Translations under genes and position numbers: made by a program
The notes under the pieces: generated by a model
Told to the model about the DNA's origin: nothing
What the model saw: the letters and a program-made list of their open reading frames with translations, nothing else
The model's database searches: none
Shown here: in pieces, positions 1 through 11,000 of the stretch
How the letters are laid out: each line of letters starts with the position of its first letter
Position numbering within the stretch: position 1 is the stretch's first letter
From: Rhizophagus clarus
Taxonomy: Eukaryota; Glomeromycota; Glomeromycetes; Glomerales; Glomeraceae
NCBI GenBank assembly: GCA_015698045.1
Contig: BLAL01000013.1
Span: forward strand, 930,001-994,000
Reading direction: 5' to 3'
Length of the DNA: 64,000 nucleotides

Positions 1-19
1 ATGGAATATGGCAAAAAAA

Positions 20-43
20 AATTTTGTCGCTTACGCGGCAAAA
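20..43. repeat. short GC-centred inverted repeat (hairpin)
   Basis: A 12-base arm ending in gtcgc and its complement starting gcggc surround a four-base loop, with one mismatch. It stands out as a GC island in very AT-rich DNA. Similar mini-palindromes lie at 30483-30493, 45846-45864 and at the centre of the foldback near 48857. Confidence 0.5.
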
Positions 44-207
44 TTTATATTTAAATAAAGTATTGTAAAAAAAACAAGTTACACAATATAAATAAACACA
101 TTTTTAAAATTTCGGACTGTGTGATTTATAGATGACAGCCACCATAATAAACCATAAAAATCGCAATCCGGTTCGGATTATCAACTTCGTATATACAGTA
201 TTTAGAT

Positions 208-300
208 AATTTCGTGTCATGTGTTTAATTAAATTTCGTGTCAATACATTTAATTAATTTCGTGTCGCATATTTAATTAATTTCGTGTCATATATTTAAA
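208..300. repeat. short tandem repeat, period about 30 bp
   Basis: The phrase aatttcgtgtc followed by an AT-rich filler (ttaatta...) recurs four times with small changes, at about 30-bp spacing. Confidence 0.6.
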
Positions 301-2414
301 TAAACATGTGGCTTAAATTCGTGGCTTTATAGATTAATTCCACAGTTTAAATTTGTGGCTTTATTTGTGACACTTTAAGTTATTTGTTTATATTTAATTG
401 TATAACGAAATAAATTTCATATCAAAACTTGATCCAGAATTCAAAAGATTAAAGATTGAGATAAGTTTTTATCGATTCAATAGGTTCGATTCCTAATAAA
501 CATATTCAATTGTTAAATATAATTTTTTTTTTATTGCGGGCCATATATCCAATAACAGTCGCTAGACTGCTTAGAAATTTAGTTATACAAAAAATTTTTT
601 CTAATAAATATCATAAAATTAGGGAACCCAAAACTCAGGATTAAATAAAAAAAAAATATTGTATGAAAACCGATTTATGTGTGCATGGTGACAGTATAAA
701 TGTATGTAGTTATATGTTTATCCAAATTGAGTAAATTCTTATGCTCGTGATTGTACCTTTTCATGATTAACTAACTGTTCCACAAAAAAATCTATTTATG
801 CAAAATTTTTTTAAATTGTTTTTTTTCTTTTAGAAACTGACACAATAGATTTCTGGTAAGTGGAAGAGAGTATTATTTAAATTTGTCTCAAACTCTATTA
901 TCAAGCTAACCACATGATTCCGACGAAAAAAAAACAGAAATTTGGAATATTAATAATAAAAGAAATATACTAGAAGGTTCGAAATAATAAATAATATAAA
1001 CAATCTATCAAAACAACCTTTAAAAAAATTCAGCCGATAATTTTTTAATTGTAACCAAATTTTTTTTTCCGCTTAAAGTTTGTTGCTGATAGATATTGTT
1101 TCGTTAGTAACATGAAAAAAACTTGTAATGATATTATTTTTAGTTTGACAATTTAGTAATTCTACTTTAGATAGAGAGAATTTTATAAAGCTATATGAGA
1201 ATAGCGTGAAATGATTAATAACAAGCATTATTAAAAAATTATTTTGAATGTGAAAATGCAAGAACATTAGGGCAATACAACGCCTAAAAACGCAGCTAAC
1301 TTCCATTTTTGAGAATAATCATTTTCATTATCATCTATAACTAGCGTTACGAGGTGAAAGAGGTAATTTTGATGAAGACATCGGAGCCGATGAAAATTTT
1401 AAAATTTTTCAGCGATATATACCTGTGGTTTTTCACGTGATCTGTGACGTATAGTGACGAATTCAGGCATCTTACCAAATTGTCACGTGATAGCTTTCAC
1501 GTTGTAATTTTTTAATATTTATCTGAGGGGCTCGAATTTCTCTTGAGTGACTGATCTCTATTTGTCACACCCTCTTGCGCTACTATAAATAAAGGAAAAC
1601 AGTAGTTATGACATGAAGAGTGGACTTGCAGCTGTATTAGCTAAGGAGTATAATGATAAAAAATTAATGTCGTTCTCATATTTTAGCTGAGTGAGTTGTT
1701 GGGAGAGGTGTTGGGAAAGTATGGGTCGAAGATGGGCGAATAACAAATATACGTCAATTTACACCAAATTCTTATACAATCGAGGATAAGAATGAAGCTT
1801 TACTGCATTACTTTTAAAAGCCCTTAAATTAAAATGATATATTAGAAAGCATAGTAAAACCACGTTTTAAGCACAATCAGCACATATCAAACAGGTTGAA
1901 ATGCTCAATTAAACAAAAAATGTCTTTTATCATTAAATTCGACCAGAATTATCAACAAATTAATTAATTCTGGCTAGAATTATCTTATCGCTGCCAGTTA
2001 AGGCTGAATTTTTATTGTAATTTATAACACCTAAAAGAACTTTTCGTAGTTATGCTACACATTTGAAATATGTGTGGTATCATTCAAACTTCACAAAAAT
2101 TTCAAAACTTATTAAATATCATGTAATTTGATAATTTCGTGTAGTAATTTATTGTTTATGATATAGAAATAATTATTTAAATTACAAACTAAGAATTTTA
2201 AAGAATTATCTTCTTATTACTCTAGTCTTAGTGTTTAAATAATTAATATGATAGAGATAAAAAATTTTAGACATACAATGTAAATACTATATGTTAATTA
2301 CTTAATTTGTACAATTAGCTTCTAAGTGTAAAAACATCAAAAAATAAAATAAAAAATAAAAATAAAAAGTAATGAGATATTTAAAATATATTTAAATTAA
2401 ATGAATTTCAGCAT

Positions 2415-4221
2415 TTAAAAATAATTCTTACCGTCAGGAAGTGCCAACTCATCTTGTTCTTCTGGATGAAGGTTTGGATTATTGTAAATATCATCTTCTT
2501 CATATATATTCTTTCTTGATTGGTATAAATTTGATATATACATACTATTGTCAGGAATATAGAAATCATGTGATGCATTATAAAACTCTACAAAATTTAT
2601 AAAATAATTAATCATTTTAATAATCATAAACAAAGTAAAATTTAAAATTATTTATACCTTTTTGCTCTTCTATTGTTATTATTATTATTTTTTTTTTAAA
2701 AAAATATCATCAATTAGTTATTATTATTTATATTATACTTATTAATTTTCTTATTTAACAAATAAAAGTTAGTAACTATATTACCTTTTGTTGCATTTCT
2801 CGGTTCAGGAAGATTTTCAAAATGATGAAGTTTGCTTGTACCACCTGTATGATTTTCTAAATTGCTTACATTATTTATTTCTAAATTATTACGTTCATAT
2901 TGAATTGAATTATTATTTGATTCATATAGAATCATTCTTTCAAGTTTCTTTAATTCAATCATAAGTGTTCTAATGCTAGGTCTTTTTAATGAATCTGCAT
3001 CCCAACATTGTTCTATTAAATTTTTATATTCTAAAGGAGTTCCTGGTACAATTTTTGGTCTTATACCACTAACAATTTTCATTGCAAGATAATAGTTATG
3101 TTCATAATTAATAAATGGTGGTTGTCCAGATGAAATTTCCCACATAAGCATTGCAACGCTGTAAATGTCAGATTCAAAAGTTTGTTTTTTTCCATAAATG
3201 ACCTCAGGTGCTATATAAGGAAGATTTCCATATATACTTTTTGATGGTCTATCTACTGGCCCACAAAATCCAAGATCACTAACATGAAACATTCCACCAA
3301 GCCTAAATAATATATTTCCAGAATGCAAATCTCTATGAATTGCACCCTCATTATGAATTCTCATAAGTGCAGAAATTATATACATAGTAAATTGAATTCT
3401 TTCTTTCCATGTAAGCTTATTATGATTTTGTTGTAAATATGTTCTTAAATCTGTATCCAATTTTTCCATTACAAGCATATAAATTTTATTCGATGGATCT
3501 TGTGTTAAACCGTAACATTGGATAATTCCACTCCATTTATTGCTTACAGTTAAATGTGATTTAGCCTATAAAGTAAGAACTAAATATTATTACATAATAT
3601 ATCAAATAAAAAATTATATATTTCAAAACTACAAACCTCCACGAACCAACTGTGATTTTCATTTCTAATATTTTCTAATCTTTTAAGTATAACTTTTTGT
3701 TCACCAAATCTTTTTAATTGTTGTTCTTTAGAATCCCATTCATCATAACTACCATTAATCCATCCTGCTACATATATTTCAGAGAAACCACCTCTTGTTA
3801 AATATTTAATGTTTTTGAAATTATTATAGGGAATCCACTCAACTATACTATCCGGATTAATTGTTTTCATTTGACATTCTTGAATTAAATTATCAATCTT
3901 ATCATTTCCAGAAGTCCAATTTGAAAATTTTTTTTTTAAATAATTTCGAACACAATGTTCACAAAATAATGTAGCCAAACATTCTCGGTTGCAATTTTTA
4001 CAAATTCTTTTTATTCCTTTGTTATTCCTAATTTTTTCATCATCATAAGCTTTGGTTAATAATTTTATTGCTTCACGTTTTTCATCATCTTTAAGTGTCT
4101 CATCAGTACGAACTGTATTTCTTCTAAATTCATATTCCTTGTACGTATTATCATGATTATTACAATCCGCTAACGAATATGCTCTATAAACTGCCGCATA
4201 AACTTTTTCCTTATTGGACAT
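2415..4221 (-). CDS. protein kinase, tyrosine-kinase-like family of Glomeromycotina
   Basis: Predicted 516-aa kinase transferring ATP phosphate to Ser/Thr/Tyr on unknown substrates. Exons (minus strand): 4221-3637, 3565-2785, a 12-nt exon 2669-2658, and 2587-2415; all phases agree and the sum is a whole number of codons. The N-terminal ~110 residues carry a short Cys-rich motif (CKNCNRECLATLFCEHC). The kinase domain follows: glycine loop GGFSEIYVA, the ATP-binding lysine in VILKRLEN, catalytic loop HRDLHSGN, DLG where most kinases have DFG, and APE. A tail with PEPRNAT and FYIPDN follows the domain, as in the many kinases expanded in Rhizophagus (family knowledge). The start is the first ATG of the open frame. 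A good donor (gGTAAGAA) lies just before the stop, so a further 3' exon is possible. DLG is usual in this family, so I read the kinase as potentially active. Confidence 0.9.
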
Positions 4222-4778
4222 AATGAAATATACTATAAAGGCCTTAATGGTTTAAATTTTTTTTATAAAAGCAAGTATATACTATGTGTATATTTTGAGA
4301 CAGATAAGAAGCTAGGTTTTCCGGTGTCTTAACATTAACATGTAATTAAATTGTGTAAATTAAATGACATACGGTGTATTACATACCAATAAAAATGATC
4401 ACGTAAACTTGCAGTTATGTGTTGTCGCCACATATATCACAAGTGAGGTAATAATTGATTATAGATTTTAATATATATGAGTTGTGCACGTTACAACACC
4501 ATATTATAATAATACGGCCGCATAAAATAATTTTTTTTTTTTCACGAGGATGTTTATATTAATTATTTGATTATAAAATTATTGTTTTGATAGTTGTCCT
4601 TGGTTGCAGAATTCTGTAACCAATAAAAATAAAAATAATGATGATTTACTATTATAGCTCGGTCGCAACTCCGGGTTAGTTTCACAAGATTTTTGTAAAA
4701 GGGTTAATAAAAAATGACGTATTTTTTACCATAAAAATTGTAACTATTATTATTGTTTGTTGTTGTTTATACGGACCG
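4222..4778. other. intergenic, upstream of the kinase
   Basis: AT-rich spacer between the kinase start and the retroposed element. It presumably holds the kinase promoter, but I recognise no specific site. Confidence 0.4.
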
Positions 4779-4796
4779 AAAAAAAATGATAAATAT
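4779..4796. repeat. target-site duplication, left copy
   Basis: The 18-base string aaaaaaaatgataaatat recurs at 6625-6642, directly after the poly(A) tail of the intervening element. Ten of its bases (tgataaatat) are not A, so the match is not just a poly(A) coincidence. Confidence 0.75.
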
Positions 4797-6632
4797 GGGG
4801 CATAAAAGTCACTAAATTTATCGAAAAACATATTATAAATAACCAAAATGGAGACTACGTTGACCGCGGAAAAGTTTAGAAAACAGTTACAGTTAGAAGT
4901 TGAAAGAACTTTTGTCAGAAACTTCAGAAATATAGGAAGTTTATCACAGGAGAGTTTTTTTGATAGAGTCGACAAAAGGTTTGGAAAGCCGAGAAAACAC
5001 TCAGCCAGTTATTTTAGGAAGCTTGGAGACATAGCTGGACTTGATAGTGCGATTATAGAACTTGTTTTTAGGAGTGTCGAAGATGTCGCGATCAATATAT
5101 ATCGTGAGGACATTATTCGTCTTGGGAAAAATACCGAGCAACTTCGCTCATGGTTTCATGAGGCGCAGCGGAAATCACATGATATTACATCACAGCTGAC
5201 GAAAAAAGAAACCGAAGTGAAATGCAAGGAACGAATAATACAGCAGAAAGATGAGAAGATTAGCAGGTTAGGAAAGTTGAACTAAAGGGCAAGAGATTTA
5301 CTTAATCGGGAAAAAGTGCAGAACATCAAGATAAAGAAATCGATCGAAAATGGGATGATCACTGATCCAGTATCCTGTGTACAGAAAAAGCGTACCACAA
5401 AAGAGATTTTCACGGTACCCGGAGTTCCCTCATCGTCGATCGACTCGACTATTTATGATGATCAGGCACGTGAATTTACGATTTACGACATACCGAAAAG
5501 AACACCTTTGGAAAGTATAAAGAAGTTTATAGGTGAAATGGGTATTATACACGAATGCAAGGTCAAGAACCAGAGGAAGTACGTGACGGTGAAGGCTAAA
5601 TTATTTCAGAGTTTCTCGAAAATCTATCCAAGAAACGCGAAAATTTTCCAGTCATATTTTATACAGTCACGATGAACGACCCTGCACATAATATTTCGGC
5701 AGTCACAAGATGGTTTCCTGGAATTACTCCAGCAGGAGTAATAAAAAAATGTAATGCTTTATAAATTGTATAGGAAGCCAGACAAAGAATATTCGATGAC
5801 GGAAAAGACGGAGATAGTTGACGCGTTTTATAAAAAATATCAGTGTAGTTCCACAAGGTTTATTCGAATTAAACACCAAGATTACGTTCAGCTGTGTTTT
5901 GGAAGCGTGCAAGCAAGAGATTTGATCTTCAATAATGACCCTGGATGGACATATGAAGAAGATATGCCGTTTAATGATAGGTTTACGAAAGTCTCCAAGG
6001 AAAGACAACAATATTACATCCCCTTGAGACGAGCCGAGGATATAGAATTATCACAAGCTGAACTGGCCACGTTTGGTCTTACTGAAAAAGAGTGGAAAGA
6101 AATTGTGGATGAAGATAAAGCTACCCAGAAAATTCGTAAAGGATCGGAACTAGAGCGGAATAATCACGACGCCCAGCCCCGGAACAAGAAACTAAAAACG
6201 CGAGAAGAAACGAATGGACAAGAAGTAGATGATTTATAGGGGCGATTATTTCAATTTATTTTATAGAAAGTATCATAGGTAGGACGTTATAAAAACAATA
6301 AAATACAAAAAGATTTGAAAATTATAAAAGCGGTAACACATATGCATAACTAGAATAATGGGTGGGCGTTAACATGTAGTTAGTAATGTACACAAAAGCC
6401 ATAGTTTAGTTTTACCCGAAATACTATTTGTATCAATTAACTATAGTTAACCCCACATATTAGATCATACAGGATACATTAGTTTTATAGGTTAAGTATA
6501 GATAGTTTGACGTTAGTCTTTCTATCGATATGGTATATAGTGAATTTATTTACTAATGTATACAATATTGTAAAATGTTCTCTTTACATATAATACAATA
6601 AAATATGCATTTACCATAAAAAAAAAAAAAAA
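4797..6632 (+). mobile_element. retroposed element/processed copy with poly(A) tail
   Basis: A segment of about 1.84 kb with every mark of LINE-type retroposition: an intronless reading frame starting about 50 bases from the left end, an AATAAA at about 6597, a run of 15 A at 6618-6632, and an 18-bp flanking direct repeat. Its base and codon use are richer in G/C than the surroundings. It is either a processed copy of a host gene or a full-length member of a non-autonomous retroelement family. It lacks a reverse transcriptase, so it must have been moved in trans, perhaps by LINEs like the one at 34594-40290. Confidence 0.75.
4848..6239 (+). pseudogene. broken unknown gene carried by the retroposed element
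   Basis: The reading frame starts at ATG 4848 (METTLTAEKFRKQ...) and is stopped by TAA at 5283-5285, but continues in the same frame with good-quality sequence (RARDLLNREKVQ...). Near 5600 the best frame shifts by one (…FPVIFYTVTMNDPAHNIS…) and shifts back at the A-run before 5754, after which 161 codons run to TAG 6237-6239. An internal stretch (FTIYDIPKRTPLESIKKFIGEMG…) alternates strand and helix like an RRM fold, and the C-terminus is basic. I do not recognise the family. RNA or nucleic-acid binding is a guess from the RRM-like look. One nonsense codon and two frame changes make it a pseudogene in this copy. Confidence 0.65.
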
Positions 6633-6642
6633 TGATAAATAT
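6625..6642. repeat. target-site duplication, right copy
   Basis: Same 18 bases as 4779-4796; the A-run shared with the poly(A) tail makes the exact left border ambiguous. Confidence 0.75.
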
Positions 6643-7482
6643 AATTGGCTAATTTCATGTCGATCTGAGATGAAAAATTAATTTTTAATTGGTTTGATTG
6701 TTGATTGTCATCCAAAGAACAAATTAACCAATAATTTTCAGTGCATTAATATAGTAGTACAATAATAATAAATCATGTTTGTTCACTTAAGGCCTTACAG
6801 AAAAGGAAATGTTCGGAAATTGTCATCAAAAATGTCCGGAAAATGGAATATTGCAATTTTCCGGTCAATTTTCATTTACGGCCATTTTTGATAACGATTT
6901 TTTCGACACATTCTTTCTTATAAGGAAAGCATTATTAATTAAAAATATACATGATCGATAAGTTGCATATAGGGCATATGTGATGATCCAACATTAAAAA
7001 CAAGTTTCTTTGAACTACTTAACATTTATAATTATTTTCATGTGATTGATGTTGTGATATTTGAACCTGCTAAATTAAAGTGTACATCATATCAGGAAAA
7101 AAGTGAAGAAACATATGAAAACCGAAGTATCCTACAAAATTAAAGTTCAATTTATCAATCCTTTTATCTTTCAACCAAAAAGAGATCTTTTTATTGTGAT
7201 TCTTGATTTTCTCGGTGTTATACTGAAATGTAAATTCTAGTTGAAAATTCTAGTTTACGGAGTTTTTGCTATTTTTGACATTATTAAAATGTAAATAAAA
7301 AAATTTCTACATTATTTAATTAGTTTTTTAAAGAATATGTTAGTAGACATCCAAATGTATGTAGAACTAGAAATAATGTCAAAATTTAGTTAATTGGCAA
7401 TGTTTAAGTACAGTATTTCGCTCAAAATATCAAACTTTTGCAATAATAATATCTGATATCTATATAATTTGGCAAAATTCAA

Positions 7483-7521
<39 letters not shown>

Positions 7522-8044
7522 ATAGACTTATTATTTATGGGAAAAAAAGTTTTCATATGATCGAGTTACCTACCTGTAAAAAAAATTTTATCCAAATTCT
7601 GTGAAAGTGAGACTTTTACGGAAAAGTTCGGAAAAATGTAAACCAGTCAATGATTTATATTTGCAAGTTCCGCCAAAATGAGCCTTTTATGGATTAATCA
7701 CGGAATATGAAACACGGATCAATTTTTTTTCATAAGGATTCGCCAGGCTTTGAAATTTACAAAAAAATTTTAAATATTTGGACAAAAAAGATTAGTTTTG
7801 TGCGATTGGACGATTGGGTTTGGTACTTATCAATGTATGATCGGCAATTAATTGTCACATGCATTAAATGATATATATCGGCACATCGTTATGAATTTAA
7901 CTTCCTGTACTACTTTTCATAAAATAAAAAAAAATGATATCGGCACGTTATATAGTCGGATTGTTTCAATACTTATTTATAGACAGAATTTAAGGATCTC
8001 TGGGATGTAATTATCGATTAGAAATTTTCGTATAAGCATATATA
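6643..8044. other. intergenic, upstream of the giant GTPase/VWA/protease gene
   Basis: No gene seen. Contains scattered short motifs with ttcggaaa / tttacgga (about 6800-6900 and 7610-7700) and a homopolymer T run. The promoter of the downstream gene should lie in the right part but no clear element is recognised. Confidence 0.45.
7486..7520. repeat. poly(T) run of 35
   Basis: Thirty-five consecutive T. It could be an old reversed poly(A) tail of a retrocopy, but I found no flanking direct repeat. Confidence 0.8.
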
Positions 8045-11000
8045 ATGCAATCTGAACAAATTTCTAACGATTCTTATGGTATATAAATGTTTTATTTATT
8101 TATTATTTGCTTTTTAGTTCTTGTCTGCATCCACAACTTACTATTAATTTGGATTAATATATTTATTACTCTTTCTTTAGAAAACCAGGAAGACATTAAT
8201 GACTCTTTCATTTATGTCGATCATTCGACTACGTCATCACAGCAAACCAATGAGGTTTTCAACGATTTGGCTGATAATATTGATGGATTATATCGATTGT
8301 TGGACTTGTGCAATGATGATAGTTCAAATGGCACTGGTAAATTTAGTTGTGAAATTAAATTGCTAAAACATTCTGTAAAATAATATTAGTTTTCGATATG
8401 TTCATCAATTTCTTGAAGTGGACAAGATAATTATCTCCAAGGAACATTTAAGGAGGCTATGCAATAATATGGTCCCATCAAGCTTTAAATCTATTTCTGA
8501 AATTAATTATAAGGAATTAAACTCAATTTCATTTCGTCTTATTGGATGTTATGGAAATCGCAATTTAATCGCAAAGTTCTTGTTAAGTAGAGATATAATT
8601 AATAAACAAACGTAAATATGACGCATTTTTTTGTAATTATATCGATATTATTTATACGAAATAGTTAATCTAGATTTTTCTTGCAGGTATGATTTGCTCA
8701 CAGCTTCCGCATCAATTGATGGTATAAATAAACCTTCATTACGTCCAGGAATTTACTTGTTAATGGTGAATCCTAATTTTGGTCTAATCATTCATTGGCC
8801 TGAAATTGGATGCTATTATGTAAATTCTTTAAATACTTCTTCTCCGACCAAAAGAAATATGGTTAACTTACATAGGTGTCGTATCCTATTTTTTTTTTTG
8901 CGGAAAACTTGGGTTTTATAATCAATTTTTCATTGTTAAAAATTTTTTTTAGATACTTAACGAAACTTACCGATCATCAGATGTGTTTTATGAGCGACAA
9001 AGATTTAGAAAACTTTGATTTTAATCTTGAAAGTTCTGATGCTAATACAGACGACGATGATGATTCGGATGACGATTATGAAGTAAAAGAATGCCAAGTC
9101 GAACAAGATTTCAAAATCAATAACGGGTTTAAGGTTTATTTTATTTACAAAATTCCTCTATAAAAATAAAATTAAAGAAAAGAAATAATTTATTTAATAA
9201 TTTTATCATATAAAGGTGGAGTTATCTAATGAAATCAAGGCAGAAATTAATAATCAAATAGAAGATGATATCCCATTATATCCAATAGGTTCAGTTGTTA
9301 TAAAATTTTACGTTGGCTTGGGTTGGGCTTATCTGATTATTAAACTAAAGAAAATATATCTTATTTAGTTGTTGAATCCACTACAAACCAGTCGTTTGTC
9401 ACTCGACAACTGATAAAGAAAAATAATTCATTTGTTAAGACCCCTTCATACGTTTCTAAAGGAGATCTTCCAACTGACCTCAAAACTAAATCACAAGGCT
9501 ACTATTTACGCATTGATCGTAATATGCACATAAAGGCATTGAAAATATTTATTAAATACGGAATAAAAAAGGAAAACCTTCTAAATTCGCTGGATGAAGT
9601 TAAAAAACGTAACAAACAGGAAAAGGATCAGGCACGTAAAGACATTGATGAGGATATCGAAATTATTAAACAAATGGCATCAATAAAACTATGTGATTTT
9701 GAGAGGTACATATATTTTCTAATATTTGCTTTTAATATCATTTACATTCAGTTTCATTAATAAGTTTTTTCATACTGCATATAGTATTTTTGGCAAATAC
9801 ACTGCGCAAGATAATTCAAATTGTTCATCACAAACAAGGTCACAAACAAGTATACCCGATGATGGTAAATACATTTTTAGGTAAAACAATCATTAAACAA
9901 CCATTAATATTTACAGTATATATACATAATTAATTGTATAGATCTTAAAAGAATCCAAAAAAAGTATCCCGGGATGGAGAATCAAATTGATGGAATGATT
10001 AAAATCGACTCAAAATGTTGGAAAAAATTGAAGAAAAAGTTTAATTTAACATGTGTAGTTATTGAGAATATCAGTGAGACAGAAGAAAATAGTAATAAAA
10101 AAATAAATACCTTTTATAATATGTTTACTGATGACGAAACTAAATCAAAAAAATTGTTTGAAAAATATATCCAACAAATACAACCAAAGCTCAACAGGCA
10201 TTCGAAACTTAGTGATACTGGCATCAAAAAAGCAAAAAAAATAACCAATGATAAGTTAGATGTAGATTTTATTCAAGAACTTGTAAATTTTGAATTATTT
10301 GATGGTCATGATGACATTAAAAAAGAAATTATAAATACTTTTATGGAAGAATACCAAAAATGGAAAAAAGAAAAATTTTCAGAAATTTTAGATAAACAAC
10401 TAGATGATTTAAAGCGAGAATGTAAAAAAGAGAAAAATATTATCTTTGAAAAAATATGTAATGAAATAGAAACTGAGTATAAAAATGGGTAATTACCTTT
10501 CCTTTTTTTTTAAAAAAAAATCATTCCTTATTTATTAACAATTACGATTTTATATAACGTTTGCAAGTCCCTTGCAGTTAACTGTATTAAATGTAAAAGG
10601 TAAATCATCTTTTGTCTGTTATTCATTTTAACAAATTAGCTTTAATCAGGTTTTTTATTCTGAAAATAGAACATAAATATGATATTGAAGTGATGTATAA
10701 TACTGAAGTGTTACATCATCAGCTGCAGATTACTATTTATGAAACATCGTTAAAAGAAGAAGATAAGTTTCAGATTCAAGAAAATGAGACTTATATTCCA
10801 TGTCTAGTTTTAGATTGTACTATGAATCATTATGGTACACAGAATCAATCTGGCACATCATTTTGCGTTGATCCTCGAAAATATGATTTAAAGTAAAGAA
10901 TATTGATAATTTTTATAATTTAATGAAGTCTTATAGAAGAAACAATGTCTAATATCATTTCATAATTACAGAAAGATATCTCAATTCGATAGTCGCAATA

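Larger units (their letters stand above)
1..2414. other. intergenic, no gene recognised
   Basis: AT-rich sequence in which I see no convincing coding exon. The only fair-sized open frame (1073-1306, minus) is low-complexity F/L/I-rich and looks like chance. Two CACGTGA motifs occur near 1434 and 1483, and a TATAAATA near 1583 precedes no recognisable coding start. Confidence 0.5.

Noticed and set aside
430..500. tRNA-like B box (ggttcgattcc)
   Set aside because: No A box at the right spacing and no acceptor stem pairing.
2415..2440. Extra 3' intron in the kinase (gGTAAGAA)
   Set aside because: The donor looks good, but no matching acceptor plus coding exon could be identified downstream, so the plain stop was kept.
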